From NCBI RefSeq assembly GCF_002993365.1, contig NZ_PVNP01000047.1:1-64000 (forward strand): DNA of 64,000 nt. Direction: 5' to 3'. Under the pieces are notes generated by a model. It was not told where the DNA came from. It ran no database searches and saw only the letters and a program-made list of their open reading frames with translations. The translations under genes and the position numbers were made by a program. This DNA comes from Marisediminitalea alba. GTDB lineage: Bacteria; Pseudomonadota; Gammaproteobacteria; Enterobacterales; Alteromonadaceae. Shown here one piece after another: positions 38,963 through 47,857 of this stretch; position 1 is the first letter of the stretch; every line of letters starts with the position of its first letter.

Positions 38963-39319
38963 TTAATAATTCTCTGCTGCATTGGTTTTCACGTTGCCCC
39001 GTTGGCTGACCCATAACGTCATTGTTTTCCAAACCCCGTTTTCATCATGCGCAATCACCACACTACGTGGATTGATTTCTTTGATTACTGCGCCCTGTAT
39101 TGTCTGCCCTTGTTTAACCGGTTTACCATTTATCACCGCAGTCCGGCTCGCGCCCAGCTGTAATACGGCTTCCAGTTGTAATTCAACTGCAGCTGTGGCT
39201 ACCGCCGCACTCGCCTGAGAGGCAGCGCGTGCCGGGCGCGTTGGGTCCTCAAGCACCTGAGCTCCGGCGGGGCTAACGAGCATGGATATCAGCAACAAAG
39301 GGGACACTTCATTCAACAC
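38963..39319 (-). CDS. mshK: MSHA biogenesis protein MshK
   Basis: 118 residues. A signal peptide (PLLLISMLVSPAGA) is followed by VLEDPTRPA, the PilP/GspC-like 'DPTRP' start of the mature region, and a small beta domain (LQLEAVLQLGASRTAVINGKPVKQGQTIQGAVIKEI). It likely contacts the secretin. The start is uncertain: GTG at 39319 is used, overlapping mshJ by 11 bp, and other GTG/TTG codons are close. Confidence 0.85.
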   Translation of the reverse strand: MLNEVSPLLLISMLVSPAGAQVLEDPTRPARAASQASAAVATAAVELQLEAVLQLGASRTAVINGKPVKQGQTIQGAVIKEINPRSVVIAHDENGVWKTMTLWVSQRGNVKTNAAENY

Positions 39320-39956
39320 CTATAAACGCCTTTTCAGTACTCAGAGTGTAAACCTGAAGGGTCACTTCAGCAGTGGGATATTCCTTTACGTGATAGGCCA
39401 TGGAGCGCCAGTACAGCTTGTCTGACAGTTGCTCCAGGCGGGCCAGAAAATCGCGTACCGCAAAATAACGGCCTTCGAAGGTCAGCGTAACCCCGTGCTG
39501 GTATAGCGGGACCTCTGCCATAGCCGGGTTATCGGCAAAAATATTTTCCGGGCTGACTGAGGCCATTTCGATGAGTTTTAGCCCATCAGCCTGGGAAAAC
39601 ACCTGCTCGATGAGCGCGGGCATTTGCCGGGGCAGGATTAAATCGGCCAGCTGTGCAGCAAAGTTTTCCTGCAGGCGCACCATACGCTTATCCACCTGGG
39701 CGATCTGCTGCTTCAGGCTAGCATCCGGATCTTCGGCCAGCGCCTGCTCATAAACCAGTTGCAGCTCTTTAAGGGTGGTAACTTCGTTGCGGGCAATCTC
39801 AATACTACTGCTCGTTTTACCGTTTTCCTTAATGCCAGGCTCAATCAGCAAAAAAACCAGCACGGCAAGGACCACCACCATTCCCGAGGCAAAGATTAAC
39901 ACCTTCTCGCGCTGACTCAGCGCGGCAAATTTTTCTTCGTACAGGTCAAAAGTCAC
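39309..39956 (-). CDS. mshJ: MSHA biogenesis protein MshJ (PilO-like)
   Basis: 215 residues with an N-terminal TM helix (VLIFASGMVVVLAVLVFLLIEP), a coiled coil and a periplasmic ferredoxin-like domain, the pattern of PilO/GspM. Starts at GTG overlapping the previous stop (GTGA). Part of the inner-membrane alignment complex with MshI and MshI2. Confidence 0.9.
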   Translation of the reverse strand: MTFDLYEEKFAALSQREKVLIFASGMVVVLAVLVFLLIEPGIKENGKTSSSIEIARNEVTTLKELQLVYEQALAEDPDASLKQQIAQVDKRMVRLQENFAAQLADLILPRQMPALIEQVFSQADGLKLIEMASVSPENIFADNPAMAEVPLYQHGVTLTFEGRYFAVRDFLARLEQLSDKLYWRSMAYHVKEYPTAEVTLQVYTLSTEKAFIGVE

Positions 39957-40564
39957 CGCAGACCACCTTGTTGCGTTGTTTCCGGCACCCGGGCCATGTT
40001 TAATTCAAAGCGCAGTTGCTCATCGTCCCGGTATAGTCGGGTGGAATCAAAGGTGCGACCGGAGAAAGCCGTAGTCTGCCCCAACCGTTGTAACCATTTG
40101 GGCATGGCCTGAGGGCTACTCAGCTGCCCTTGCAGTACCATCATGTTTTCGCTGACTTCAATGGTATCGAGCCAGATATCCTGACCATCTTTCTGAGCCA
40201 GGCTATCGAGCATCCCGGCAAAGCCCTGCTGCTTAATTTGTTCGCGCTGACTAAGTTCGCGCACCAGCAGTTCACGATTTGCCAGTTCCTGCTGACGTTG
40301 TTCCAGAGTGCGGGTAAGGCCAGCATCCGGTTTACGTTGCTCAAGCGTGGTTTTAAGGTTGTTTACCGAAGCCGATAACTGCTGTTGCTGGTCCTGAACC
40401 TCTGCCAGTTCGGTGCGTTTAGAAGCGCCATACCAGGCGACACCCGCCCAAATGAGTAACAGCACAGAGAGAGTTGCTCCCCATGCTAATAACACACTGG
40501 TAAGCGAGAGCAAGTCGAGGCGCGGGGCAAACTCGGCAGAATAAAAATTAATCCTGTTTTTCAT
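39953..40564 (-). CDS. mshI2: MSHA biogenesis protein MshI2 (PilN-like)
   Basis: 203 residues. The cytosolic start contains the PilN-type motif INFYSAEFAPRLD, then a TM helix (LLAWGATLSVLLLIWAGVAWYG), a coiled coil rich in Gln/Leu/Glu and a periplasmic domain. The INxYxxEF/L segment binds PilM-like proteins, here MshI directly upstream. ATGA overlaps on both sides. Confidence 0.88.
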   Translation of the reverse strand: MKNRINFYSAEFAPRLDLLSLTSVLLAWGATLSVLLLIWAGVAWYGASKRTELAEVQDQQQQLSASVNNLKTTLEQRKPDAGLTRTLEQRQQELANRELLVRELSQREQIKQQGFAGMLDSLAQKDGQDIWLDTIEVSENMMVLQGQLSSPQAMPKWLQRLGQTTAFSGRTFDSTRLYRDDEQLRFELNMARVPETTQQGGLR

Positions 40565-41511
40565 GCCGCAGCCTCGTTTTTAACCTGCGGCTCAGCAGAC
40601 CCACAAATCGCTGCACCAAGACTGGAATAATTGACCCGGGTTACCGACATGCCCGGCTCGGCGGCAGTCACTGCGGGGGTGAGATCATTGACTCTGGCAC
40701 TCACCACCTGTTCAATCTGACTGGCCAGTGCATCCCGATGAGGCGTATCGAGGCGCATCATAATCTGTCTTACCGGAGCTTGGCGTAACTGGCTTTCATA
40801 AAAATCCATAGAGCGCTGAATCTGCACACTTAACGACTCACCGATGCCCATTCTGAGCTCGTCTTCAGTAAAGCTACCCAGGTTCTCAAAGCCTTTGAGT
40901 CGGCGGCTAAAATACAGTTGGCCGTCTTTGATGATATTCAGACAAATTTCCTCTCCGGCTTCCTGCACCACGGTAAGGATGGGGTCGGATTGCACCGGGA
41001 CTAATTCGCAGGTAGCAAGTTCTTCAACGGTAATTAGTTGGAGCACCAGACCTGCGTTAAATACTGCTTCGCTGACATTCTCGACATCGTCTTTGGGTAA
41101 GGCAAACACGTTAATTCTGGCATTGCCGGCCAGCGGCACCGGTAAATCGGTGTAATCGATGGCCATTTCTTTATCGCTGCCGGTGAGTTCTTTTACCGAC
41201 CAGGACAATGCCGCGGTGATTTCATCGGCTTCCACTGTGGGACGGTCAATTTGCAGAATCTGATACCAATGAATTGAAAACGCCACATAAGCGGGGGTGC
41301 CGGCCAGGCCGTGTTTATCGACCCATTTGGCAAGGTGAGCGCCCCAGTGAGAAAAGCTGACAGTCTCTTCAAACGCCAGGGTAACTTCGCCGTTTTGTTT
41401 TTTAAGCGCACAAAACGTTACCGAATCCAGCGACACTGCAATGCCGATTGCATGATAGCCAGATTTTTTTTGGAATTTTTGTTTGAGGAAAGAACGCCAA
41501 CCAATGCGCAT
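40561..41511 (-). CDS. mshI: MSHA biogenesis protein MshI (PilM-like)
   Basis: 316 residues of a cytosolic actin-like PilM/GspL homologue (GYHAIGIAVSLDSVTFCALKK at the phosphate-1 position; GSFTEDELRMGIGESLSVQIQRSMDFYESQL). First gene of the MSHA run; the promoter must lie in 41512-41664, shared divergently with the acetyltransferase. Its upstream neighbour in Vibrio, mshH, is not present here. Confidence 0.9.
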   Translation of the reverse strand: MRIGWRSFLKQKFQKKSGYHAIGIAVSLDSVTFCALKKQNGEVTLAFEETVSFSHWGAHLAKWVDKHGLAGTPAYVAFSIHWYQILQIDRPTVEADEITAALSWSVKELTGSDKEMAIDYTDLPVPLAGNARINVFALPKDDVENVSEAVFNAGLVLQLITVEELATCELVPVQSDPILTVVQEAGEEICLNIIKDGQLYFSRRLKGFENLGSFTEDELRMGIGESLSVQIQRSMDFYESQLRQAPVRQIMMRLDTPHRDALASQIEQVVSARVNDLTPAVTAAEPGMSVTRVNYSSLGAAICGSAEPQVKNEAAA

Positions 41512-41664
41512 ATATTTTTATAACTTCGTATAATTATTAGTTAAATTACAACAGAGTTTAGCTCAAAGTACCAGTGCCGGATACCACACTTTTGTCGAAC
41601 AATGTACCAAATGCCCGTCACCCTTTATAATTAAAGCTTAACTCTCTGACATCAGGGTACATTT
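41512..41664. other. Divergent promoter region between mshI and an acetyltransferase gene
   Basis: 153 bp, A/T-rich on the mshI side. It must contain the MSHA promoter on the minus strand; TTGAGC (17 bp) TAACTA is a weak match. No strong dyad beyond short A/T repeats is seen. Confidence 0.4.
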
Positions 41665-42255
41665 TTGACCAGCCAAGCCTCCCCAAAGGCCCCCGCTAAA
41701 AGCGTTTTCGAAATGGCAGGCGGAGCGACCTACGCCCCGGCTGATGTGCCTTTTGAGCAGGCAAGGCAGGCTTCCCGGCAATGGTGTCACGACTATAACC
41801 AGCTAACCGATGCCCGCCAGCGCCAGGCCGTGCTGATATCACATCTAAAGTGCCCGGGGTCGGTACAGATTGAATCAACCTTTCAAATCGAATATGCCCT
41901 TAACTGCTCCATTGGCAAAGGCTGCTTTATCAATCATAACGCGACCTTTCTTGATGTCTGCCCGATCAAACTGGGTAATCAGGTACTTGTCGGCCCCAAT
42001 TGTATTATCTCCAGCGCAGTGGGGAGAACACAGATTTGGCCAGAGCATTATCCGCCAGAGGAGGCCGGCCTGCCGGTTTCAATTGGTCACCGGGTATGGA
42101 TTGGTGCTAACGCCACTATCTGTGCCGGCGTAACGATTGGCGATAACGCGGTGATTGGCGCGGGCAGCCTGGTGACCAGCGACATCCCTGCCAATGCCGT
42201 CGCCTACGGCGTTCCTGCCACTGTACAGCGTAATATTACACAAAGTACTCAATAA
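41665..42255 (+). CDS. Hexapeptide-repeat acetyltransferase (maltose/galactoside O-acetyltransferase-like)
   Basis: 196 residues. An N-terminal MAT-type helix pair (FEMAGGATYAPADVPFEQARQASRQWCHDYNQ) precedes left-handed beta-helix hexapeptide repeats (CSIGKGCFINHNATFLDVCPIKLGNQVLVGPN ... VWIGANATICAGVTIGDNAVIGAGSLVTSDIP). Family enzymes acetylate sugars from acetyl-CoA as trimers. Start is TTG at 41665 because the MAT helix needs the residues before the first ATG (41713). Substrate unknown. Confidence 0.88.
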   Translation: MTSQASPKAPAKSVFEMAGGATYAPADVPFEQARQASRQWCHDYNQLTDARQRQAVLISHLKCPGSVQIESTFQIEYALNCSIGKGCFINHNATFLDVCPIKLGNQVLVGPNCIISSAVGRTQIWPEHYPPEEAGLPVSIGHRVWIGANATICAGVTIGDNAVIGAGSLVTSDIPANAVAYGVPATVQRNITQSTQ

Positions 42256-42314
42256 TCAGCCCGGGGTGGCCGATAACACTCACAGTGTTGTGCCAAAAAG
42301 AGTGATAACGTCTG

Positions 42315-44033
42315 ATGAAAGGAATAATGAGCCTGTTGCCTTTACGTACCCGTCATTTGATGATGCGGGCTGCCCTGTTGACGCTAGCCCTGCTGTTGAG
42401 TGCATGCGGCGGTGGGCTGAGTAAGGATGACTCGGACGAAGCCTTTGCCGTCAATGCCGGTCGCGATCGCGCGGCAGCAGAACAAAGCGAAGTGAGTTTA
42501 TCGGCACAGGTGTCTTTCCCATCCGGGGCCGTAGTTTACAACTGGTCGTCAACACCGGCGCTTACCATCACCCATGATGACACCAGCATTGCCACGGCCA
42601 GTCTGACCACCCCGGTTGTTACCGCCGACACGCAGTATGTGGTCACTGTAAGTGCCACCGACAGTGCAGGTCAGTCGGCTTCAGATAGCTTCACACTTAC
42701 CGTAACCCCGGACAACCTGCCTCCCACAGCTATTATCACTCTTAGCGACTGGCCGGATTTACCGCCCGGCACCTACCCGGCAGGCGTATCCCTGACCTTT
42801 GACGGGCGCAACAGCTCTGACAGCGATGGTACCAGCAGCGAAGAAATTAGCGCCTGGGCATGGCAACAAACCGCCGGTGATGATGTGCTGACCGGCATTG
42901 AGACCGACCAGTCGACGCTGGTGATCGACACGCCGATTTCAGATACCCGGCAAACCCTGACTTTCAGCCTGATGGTAACTGACGATGAAGGAGCGGAAGA
43001 TACCACAACGCATTCTGTTACTGTTCTGTCAATGAGTGAGACGCCGCCTGAGGTAGATGCGGGAATAGATCAGGCGTTGTTTGGCGGTGAGCGAATTGTG
43101 CTGGCCGGCACCGCCACGAGCACGGTACCTGCAGCTGCGCCAATTGCCACCTTATGGACTTACAGCGGTGATGCAGCGCCGCAAATTATCAATCCGAATA
43201 CTGCCGACACTTACGCTATTGCGCCACTGGTAGACAGTGCCACCACTCTGGATTTTTACCTCACCGGGGAAGATAGGTTTGGTAACGAAGTGACCGATCA
43301 TTTGCGGGTACTGGTGCGCCCATTTCCGGTGCGGGTCCTCAATGATACCGGCATGACGCAGCAGGCCACTAACACTACGTTATCGGCCACTCAGCAAAAC
43401 GCGTTTCCCGGTCAGGATGGTCAGCGTGGTGCCGATGCGCTGGCCCACAACAACGTGCTGGAAAAAGCAGGTCGCGGCGAAAACGGCTTCGATTTTACCA
43501 AGCTCAATGCCAATGGCGATGAAGAGGATGTGGATGCACCGCAGTTCAGTTGTGTACGGGATAATGTTACCGGGCTGGTGTGGGAAGTAAAAACTACCGA
43601 CGGCGGCCTGCGCGACCTGGATCACCGCTACAGTTGGTATGCCGAAGAAAACAACGGTGGCGCGCCCGGCAACCTTAATGGCACCAACACCAGTTGTACG
43701 CTGGCGAGCTGTAATACCAGTGCTTACATTGACGCTGTTAACAGTGCGGGATTATGCGGCTTTTATGACTGGCGTCTACCCAATCATCAGGAATTGATGT
43801 CACTGGTACACTTTGGCCGTACTGCCCTGCCGCGCATTGATACACAGTATTTCCCCAACACCGGAGCCGACAGCGCCGCTACGCTCTGGTACTGGACTGT
43901 CCAGCCCAGCGCCGATGGCGTAAGCAATGATGCCGCGCAAAACGCCTGGGCCATTGATTTTATCAGTGGGGTAGATAATTTTCTTAATAAGTCAGATGCA
44001 GTAAGCATCCGGCTGGTCAGAGCGGGACGATAA
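42315..44033 (+). CDS. Lipoprotein with PKD-like repeats and C-terminal DUF1566 domain
   Basis: About 572 residues. A lipobox LLLSACGGG marks a lipoprotein. Ig/PKD-like repeats follow (VNAGRDRAAAEQSEVSLSA..., ITLSDWPDLPPGTY..., VDAGIDQALFGGERIVLAG...). The last 180 residues are a DUF1566/Lcl C-terminal-type domain (NVTGLVWEVKTTDGGLRD...YDWRLPNHQELMSLV...SIRLVRAGR). An ATG at 42327 preceded by AAGGA is an alternative start. Two bp upstream of a second DUF1566 gene, suggesting a surface pair. Function unknown; adhesion or envelope scaffold is possible. Confidence 0.85.
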   Translation: MKGIMSLLPLRTRHLMMRAALLTLALLLSACGGGLSKDDSDEAFAVNAGRDRAAAEQSEVSLSAQVSFPSGAVVYNWSSTPALTITHDDTSIATASLTTPVVTADTQYVVTVSATDSAGQSASDSFTLTVTPDNLPPTAIITLSDWPDLPPGTYPAGVSLTFDGRNSSDSDGTSSEEISAWAWQQTAGDDVLTGIETDQSTLVIDTPISDTRQTLTFSLMVTDDEGAEDTTTHSVTVLSMSETPPEVDAGIDQALFGGERIVLAGTATSTVPAAAPIATLWTYSGDAAPQIINPNTADTYAIAPLVDSATTLDFYLTGEDRFGNEVTDHLRVLVRPFPVRVLNDTGMTQQATNTTLSATQQNAFPGQDGQRGADALAHNNVLEKAGRGENGFDFTKLNANGDEEDVDAPQFSCVRDNVTGLVWEVKTTDGGLRDLDHRYSWYAEENNGGAPGNLNGTNTSCTLASCNTSAYIDAVNSAGLCGFYDWRLPNHQELMSLVHFGRTALPRIDTQYFPNTGADSAATLWYWTVQPSADGVSNDAAQNAWAIDFISGVDNFLNKSDAVSIRLVRAGR

Positions 44034-44035
44034 TC

Positions 44036-44548
44036 ATGAAACGCCTAATCACTTTACTGTTTAGCCTGGGAGTAATGGCCCAGCTCTCAGCTCAGGAATG
44101 CCTTACCAATGCGGTTGAATCCACTCCGGATGAAGAATTCAGCCCATTCGTTACGGGCACCGTTTTACATATTCGCACCGGCCTGATCTGGCAGCGCTGT
44201 GCGGTAGGGCAAACCTGGACCGGCGAAACCTGCAGCGGCGAAGCAGAACAGCTGACCTGGCAGCAGGCGCTGGTATATGCCCGGGATTATGACGCTGAAT
44301 TACTGGAAGGCTGGCGTGTTCCCAATGTCAAAGAACTGGCCTCTCTGACCGAGAAAAACTGCGTAAGACCGTCGGTGAATACCGCGTTTTTCCCGGCGAC
44401 ACCGCAAGACAGCTTCTGGTCGTCCACGCCAAGCCTGAACGACCCGGAAAGGGTCTGGACCGTGGCCTTCTTTAATGCCAGTTATTCCATTAAAGAAAAG
44501 CAACGGGCAGTCTACCTACGGCTGGTGCGCACCAATCTTCTCGAGTAA
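44036..44548 (+). CDS. Exported DUF1566 (Lcl C-terminal-like) protein
   Basis: 170 residues with a signal peptide (LITLLFSLGVMAQLSA) and a single DUF1566 domain: TGLIWQRCAVGQTW, GWRVPNVKELASL, FWSSTPSLNDPERVWTVAF, VYLRLVR. The same motifs recur at the C-terminus of the preceding lipoprotein, so the pair is paralogous in this domain and co-transcribed (2-bp gap). Several cysteines (ECLTN, QRCAV, ETCSG, KNCVR) suggest periplasmic disulphides. Role unknown. Confidence 0.85.
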   Translation: MKRLITLLFSLGVMAQLSAQECLTNAVESTPDEEFSPFVTGTVLHIRTGLIWQRCAVGQTWTGETCSGEAEQLTWQQALVYARDYDAELLEGWRVPNVKELASLTEKNCVRPSVNTAFFPATPQDSFWSSTPSLNDPERVWTVAFFNASYSIKEKQRAVYLRLVRTNLLE

Positions 44549-44557
44549 CCTCCAACG

Positions 44558-46294
44558 CTATTGCGCCAGCACATAATCGCCGGGAGCGGCCGGTAACGTC
44601 TTAATGGCTTCCACCGGTCTGGCGCTGACCTTACGGCTTGACTGTGAGGTTAGCCATTGCTGCCAGACCGGCCACCAGGAACCTTCCTGTAATGGCACTT
44701 CATCAAGCCATGCCTGGGGTGGCAGATAAGCCCCGTCTTCTTTACGGGTAGCCATCTGATAAACCCGATGGGCATGACCAGGTTCACTGATAATCCCGGC
44801 ATTATGCCCACCATTGGTCAGTAAGAATGTAATATCCTTATCAATCAATAAGTTAATTTTATACACCGATTGCCATGGCGCGACATGATCCTTGGCGGTA
44901 CCGACTACAAACAACGGTACCTGAATATCGGCCAGCGCAATGGGCCTGTCATCCACCATAAACTGACCGCTCGCCAGCGAATTATGTAAATAACACTGGC
45001 GCAAATATTCGGCATGCATGCGCGCAGGCATGCGAGTAGCGTCTTTATTCCAGGTCAACAGGTCGTTAGGGTGCTGGCGTTCACCTAGCAGATATTCTTT
45101 TACCCATCGCGACCACAGTAAATAATTCGCCCTCAGCAGAGTAAAAGTGCCAGCCATGCTTTCTTTGGGCAGGAAACCGTTTTTAGCCATCACCGCCTCC
45201 AACATCGACAACTGGCTTTCGTCAATGAATAACCTGAGGTCGCCGGCATCACTGAAATCGGTCTGTGCAGCCAATAACGTTAGCGCACAAAATGGATTAC
45301 GCTTTTCCCGGGCCAGCCAGGCCGCAGCCATCGTCAGCAGGGTGCCCCCCAGACAGTAGCCAACCCCATTGATTTGTTCCCCGGGTACCCGTTGCTGAAC
45401 GGCTTCTATTGCCTCACCAAGGCCTTTCTTCAGGTAATCGATCAGGCCAACGTTATGATCCTCTTGTTGAGGATTTTTCCAGGAAATCATAAATACCGTA
45501 TGGCCCTGCTGCACTAAATACCTTATCAACGAGTTGTGCTCAGACAGATCCAGAATGTAGTACTTCATAATCCACGCCGGCACTACCAGCACGGGCTCAG
45601 CGCACACCTCTTCGGTGTCCGGGCTGTACTGAATAAGCTCCAGCAGGTTGTTTTTGAATACTACCTGGCCAGGTGTGACGGCAATATTTTCGCCTACACG
45701 GTAGGTTTCCTGGCGTTGAAGCTCAGGTTCCCTGAAGTACTGTTGCTGGATGTCCTCGATAAAATTATCAACGCCTTTCACCAGGTTCGCCCCGGCAGAC
45801 TCCAGGGTTTTATGAATAACCTGCGGGTTAGTAGTCATGTAGTTAGCCGGTGACAAAGCTTCCAGCCACTGCCGCACGGAAAAGTTCACCATATCAGTAT
45901 GGTGTTTTTCAACGCCCTGCACATCGCGGGTGGCCAGTTGCCACCACTGGCGCATGGCCAGGTAATTTTGCCGATACACGGCATAGGGCCAGGTTTGCCA
46001 TTCGGGACCGGATAGCCGGTTGTCGTCTGCGGCTTTTTCGAGGTTTTTATTGAGCGTACTGGCATTAGTCAGACTTAAGTCCAGTAGTGCCTGCTGTTTA
46101 CCCAGTGACAGCAGCAAATGAATAAACCAATCGGTAAAAGCCAGCGAATAAGCCACCGGATCGATGCCTCCGGTGAACTGCGCGAGGAGTTGATTAATGG
46201 CATAATCAGGATTAAGCGGTTCACTAACATCGTAGGGTACCGCATGCTGATCGGTGTAAGTATATTCAATAACGTTACTTTCGTGGTTTATCAC
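44558..46294 (-). CDS. phaC: Poly(3-hydroxyalkanoate) synthase, class I-like PhaC
   Basis: 578 residues. The lipase-box variant GYCLGG places catalytic Cys at about 314; Asp lies in GTAKDHVAPW and His in TNGGHNAG. N-terminal residues include the PhaC_N block (NYMTTNPQVIHKTLESAGANLVKGVDNFIEDI). It polymerises (R)-3-hydroxyacyl-CoA into PHA granules. It is divergent from the MaoC-phosphotransacetylase fusion and ends 9 bp from the convergent DUF1566 gene. No phaA/phaB/phasin is seen beside it. Confidence 0.93.
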   Translation of the reverse strand: MINHESNVIEYTYTDQHAVPYDVSEPLNPDYAINQLLAQFTGGIDPVAYSLAFTDWFIHLLLSLGKQQALLDLSLTNASTLNKNLEKAADDNRLSGPEWQTWPYAVYRQNYLAMRQWWQLATRDVQGVEKHHTDMVNFSVRQWLEALSPANYMTTNPQVIHKTLESAGANLVKGVDNFIEDIQQQYFREPELQRQETYRVGENIAVTPGQVVFKNNLLELIQYSPDTEEVCAEPVLVVPAWIMKYYILDLSEHNSLIRYLVQQGHTVFMISWKNPQQEDHNVGLIDYLKKGLGEAIEAVQQRVPGEQINGVGYCLGGTLLTMAAAWLAREKRNPFCALTLLAAQTDFSDAGDLRLFIDESQLSMLEAVMAKNGFLPKESMAGTFTLLRANYLLWSRWVKEYLLGERQHPNDLLTWNKDATRMPARMHAEYLRQCYLHNSLASGQFMVDDRPIALADIQVPLFVVGTAKDHVAPWQSVYKINLLIDKDITFLLTNGGHNAGIISEPGHAHRVYQMATRKEDGAYLPPQAWLDEVPLQEGSWWPVWQQWLTSQSSRKVSARPVEAIKTLPAAPGDYVLAQ

Positions 46295-46401
46295 AACAAG
46301 TCTCCCAGACTGTTTTGTTCAGCATAACAGCTTCAGCGCTTAAAAAGCTTGATCTTGATCGGTATCAATGCACATTTATTCATCAACCTGTAGTGTAACC
46401 G

Positions 46402-46413
46402 TGTAATATTACA
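46402..46413. promoter_or_regulatory. 12-bp palindrome in the phaC / MaoC-PTA divergent region
   Basis: TGTAATATTACA is a perfect palindrome 50 bp before the MaoC-PTA ATG and 108 bp before phaC. A dimeric repressor site (e.g. TetR- or GntR-type) is plausible but unproven. Confidence 0.4.
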
Positions 46414-46462
46414 AAGCGAGTTACAGCATTCACAATTTGGCGCCTCTGGCCGGAGAATCAAT

Positions 46463-47857
46463 ATGGAAATGATCCGCAATAAACCCTACAACAACATTAC
46501 GGTGGGCGATAAAGCCTCGCTTAGCCGCACACTGACCCGTAAAGATATTCAGTTGTTTGCCATTATGTCGGGCGATGTAAACCCGGCCCACGTAGACGAG
46601 GAGTACGCTAACAGCTCTCAGTTTCATCACATTATCGCCCATGGGATGTGGGGAGGAGCATTAATTTCAACCGTGCTGGGTACCCAACTTCCAGGCCCGG
46701 GCACCATTTATCTTAAGCAGGATTTCACCTTCCGCCGCCCGGTTTGCCTGGGCGATAACCTCACCGTCACGGTAACCGTGTTAGAAAAACGTGAGCATTA
46801 TCAAATCCTGCTCGGCTGTGCCTGTACTAATCAGGACGGTGAAGTTGTTATTGACGGTCAGGCACTGGTAAAAGCGCCTACCGAACAAATCGATAGGCCC
46901 AGAGCAGTGTTGCCGGCGGTTGAACTCAAAGAACAAAGCAGTGAGCGCTATCAGCAGTTTATGGACATGGCAAAAGATATGTCTCCGCTCAAAACCTGTG
47001 TTATTCATCCGGTGGATCTCAATTCACTGGCCGGCGCTGTAGAAGCCGCTGCAGATAACCTTATTACCCCTATTCTGGTGGGCCCCACAGCCCGCATCGA
47101 ACAAGTCGCGCGGGAAAATAAACTCGACATATCCTCATTTGAACTGGTTGATACACCGCATAGCCATGCCGCGGCTGAAACGGCGGTAAAACTGGTAAGC
47201 AGTGGTAAGGCCGAAGCACTGATGAAAGGCCATTTACACACCGATGAAATGATGCATGAAGTACTCAATAAGGATTACGGATTAAGAACCGGGCGGGTGA
47301 TGAGTCATATATTTGCGCTTGATGCCCCCAGTTACCACAAGACGCTTTTTCTCACCGATGCCGCGATAAATATCCGCCCTAACCTGGCCGCTAAAAAGGA
47401 TATTATTCAAAACGCCATCGAACTGGTGTATACCCTGACAAACCGCACTCCCAAGGTCGCGATATTATCTGCGGTGGAAACGGTGGAAGAAAAAATACCT
47501 TCAACACTTGATGCCACTGCACTTTGTAAAATGGCCGAGCGTGGTCAGATAGTGGGAGGACTCCTCGACGGACCGCTGGCAATGGATAATGCCATTTCGG
47601 CTGAGGCGGCGAAAGCCAAGGGAATATTATCGCAGGTGGCCGGCGACGCTGACATTCTGGTCGCACCGGATTTAGAATCGGGCAATATGTTGTTTAAACA
47701 AATGCGTTACCTGTCCGGCATCGAAGGAGCAGGCATTGTACTGGGGGCCAGAGCACCGATTATTCTGACCAGTCGTGCCGGCGGGCCGCTAACCCGCAAA
47801 GTGTCTTGTGCCATGGCATTGGTTTATCAGCGTAAACGCGGGGATCTGCCGTTATGA
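46463..47857 (+). CDS. MaoC-like (R)-enoyl-CoA hydratase fused to phosphate acyltransferase
   Basis: 464 residues in two parts. Residues 1-145 are a MaoC/hot-dog hydratase with SGDVNPAHVDEEYA and HHIIAHGMWGGAL (Asp/His catalytic pattern). Residues 160-464 are a phosphotransacetylase/phosphotransbutyrylase domain (LITPILVGPTARIEQ ... ADILVAPDLESGNMLFKQMRYLSG ... APIILTSRA). The hydratase half can feed (R)-3-hydroxyacyl-CoA to PhaC; the second half interconverts acyl-CoA and acyl-phosphate, which the adjacent kinase can use. ATG with GGAG upstream; ATGA overlap with the kinase. Confidence 0.92.
   Translation: MEMIRNKPYNNITVGDKASLSRTLTRKDIQLFAIMSGDVNPAHVDEEYANSSQFHHIIAHGMWGGALISTVLGTQLPGPGTIYLKQDFTFRRPVCLGDNLTVTVTVLEKREHYQILLGCACTNQDGEVVIDGQALVKAPTEQIDRPRAVLPAVELKEQSSERYQQFMDMAKDMSPLKTCVIHPVDLNSLAGAVEAAADNLITPILVGPTARIEQVARENKLDISSFELVDTPHSHAAAETAVKLVSSGKAEALMKGHLHTDEMMHEVLNKDYGLRTGRVMSHIFALDAPSYHKTLFLTDAAINIRPNLAAKKDIIQNAIELVYTLTNRTPKVAILSAVETVEEKIPSTLDATALCKMAERGQIVGGLLDGPLAMDNAISAEAAKAKGILSQVAGDADILVAPDLESGNMLFKQMRYLSGIEGAGIVLGARAPIILTSRAGGPLTRKVSCAMALVYQRKRGDLPL

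Noticed and set aside
41520..41532. Exact 13-bp match to one arm of loxP (ATAACTTCGTATA) upstream of mshI
   Set aside because: The second arm and the 8-bp spacer arrangement are absent, and the region is A/T rich. A chance match is most likely.
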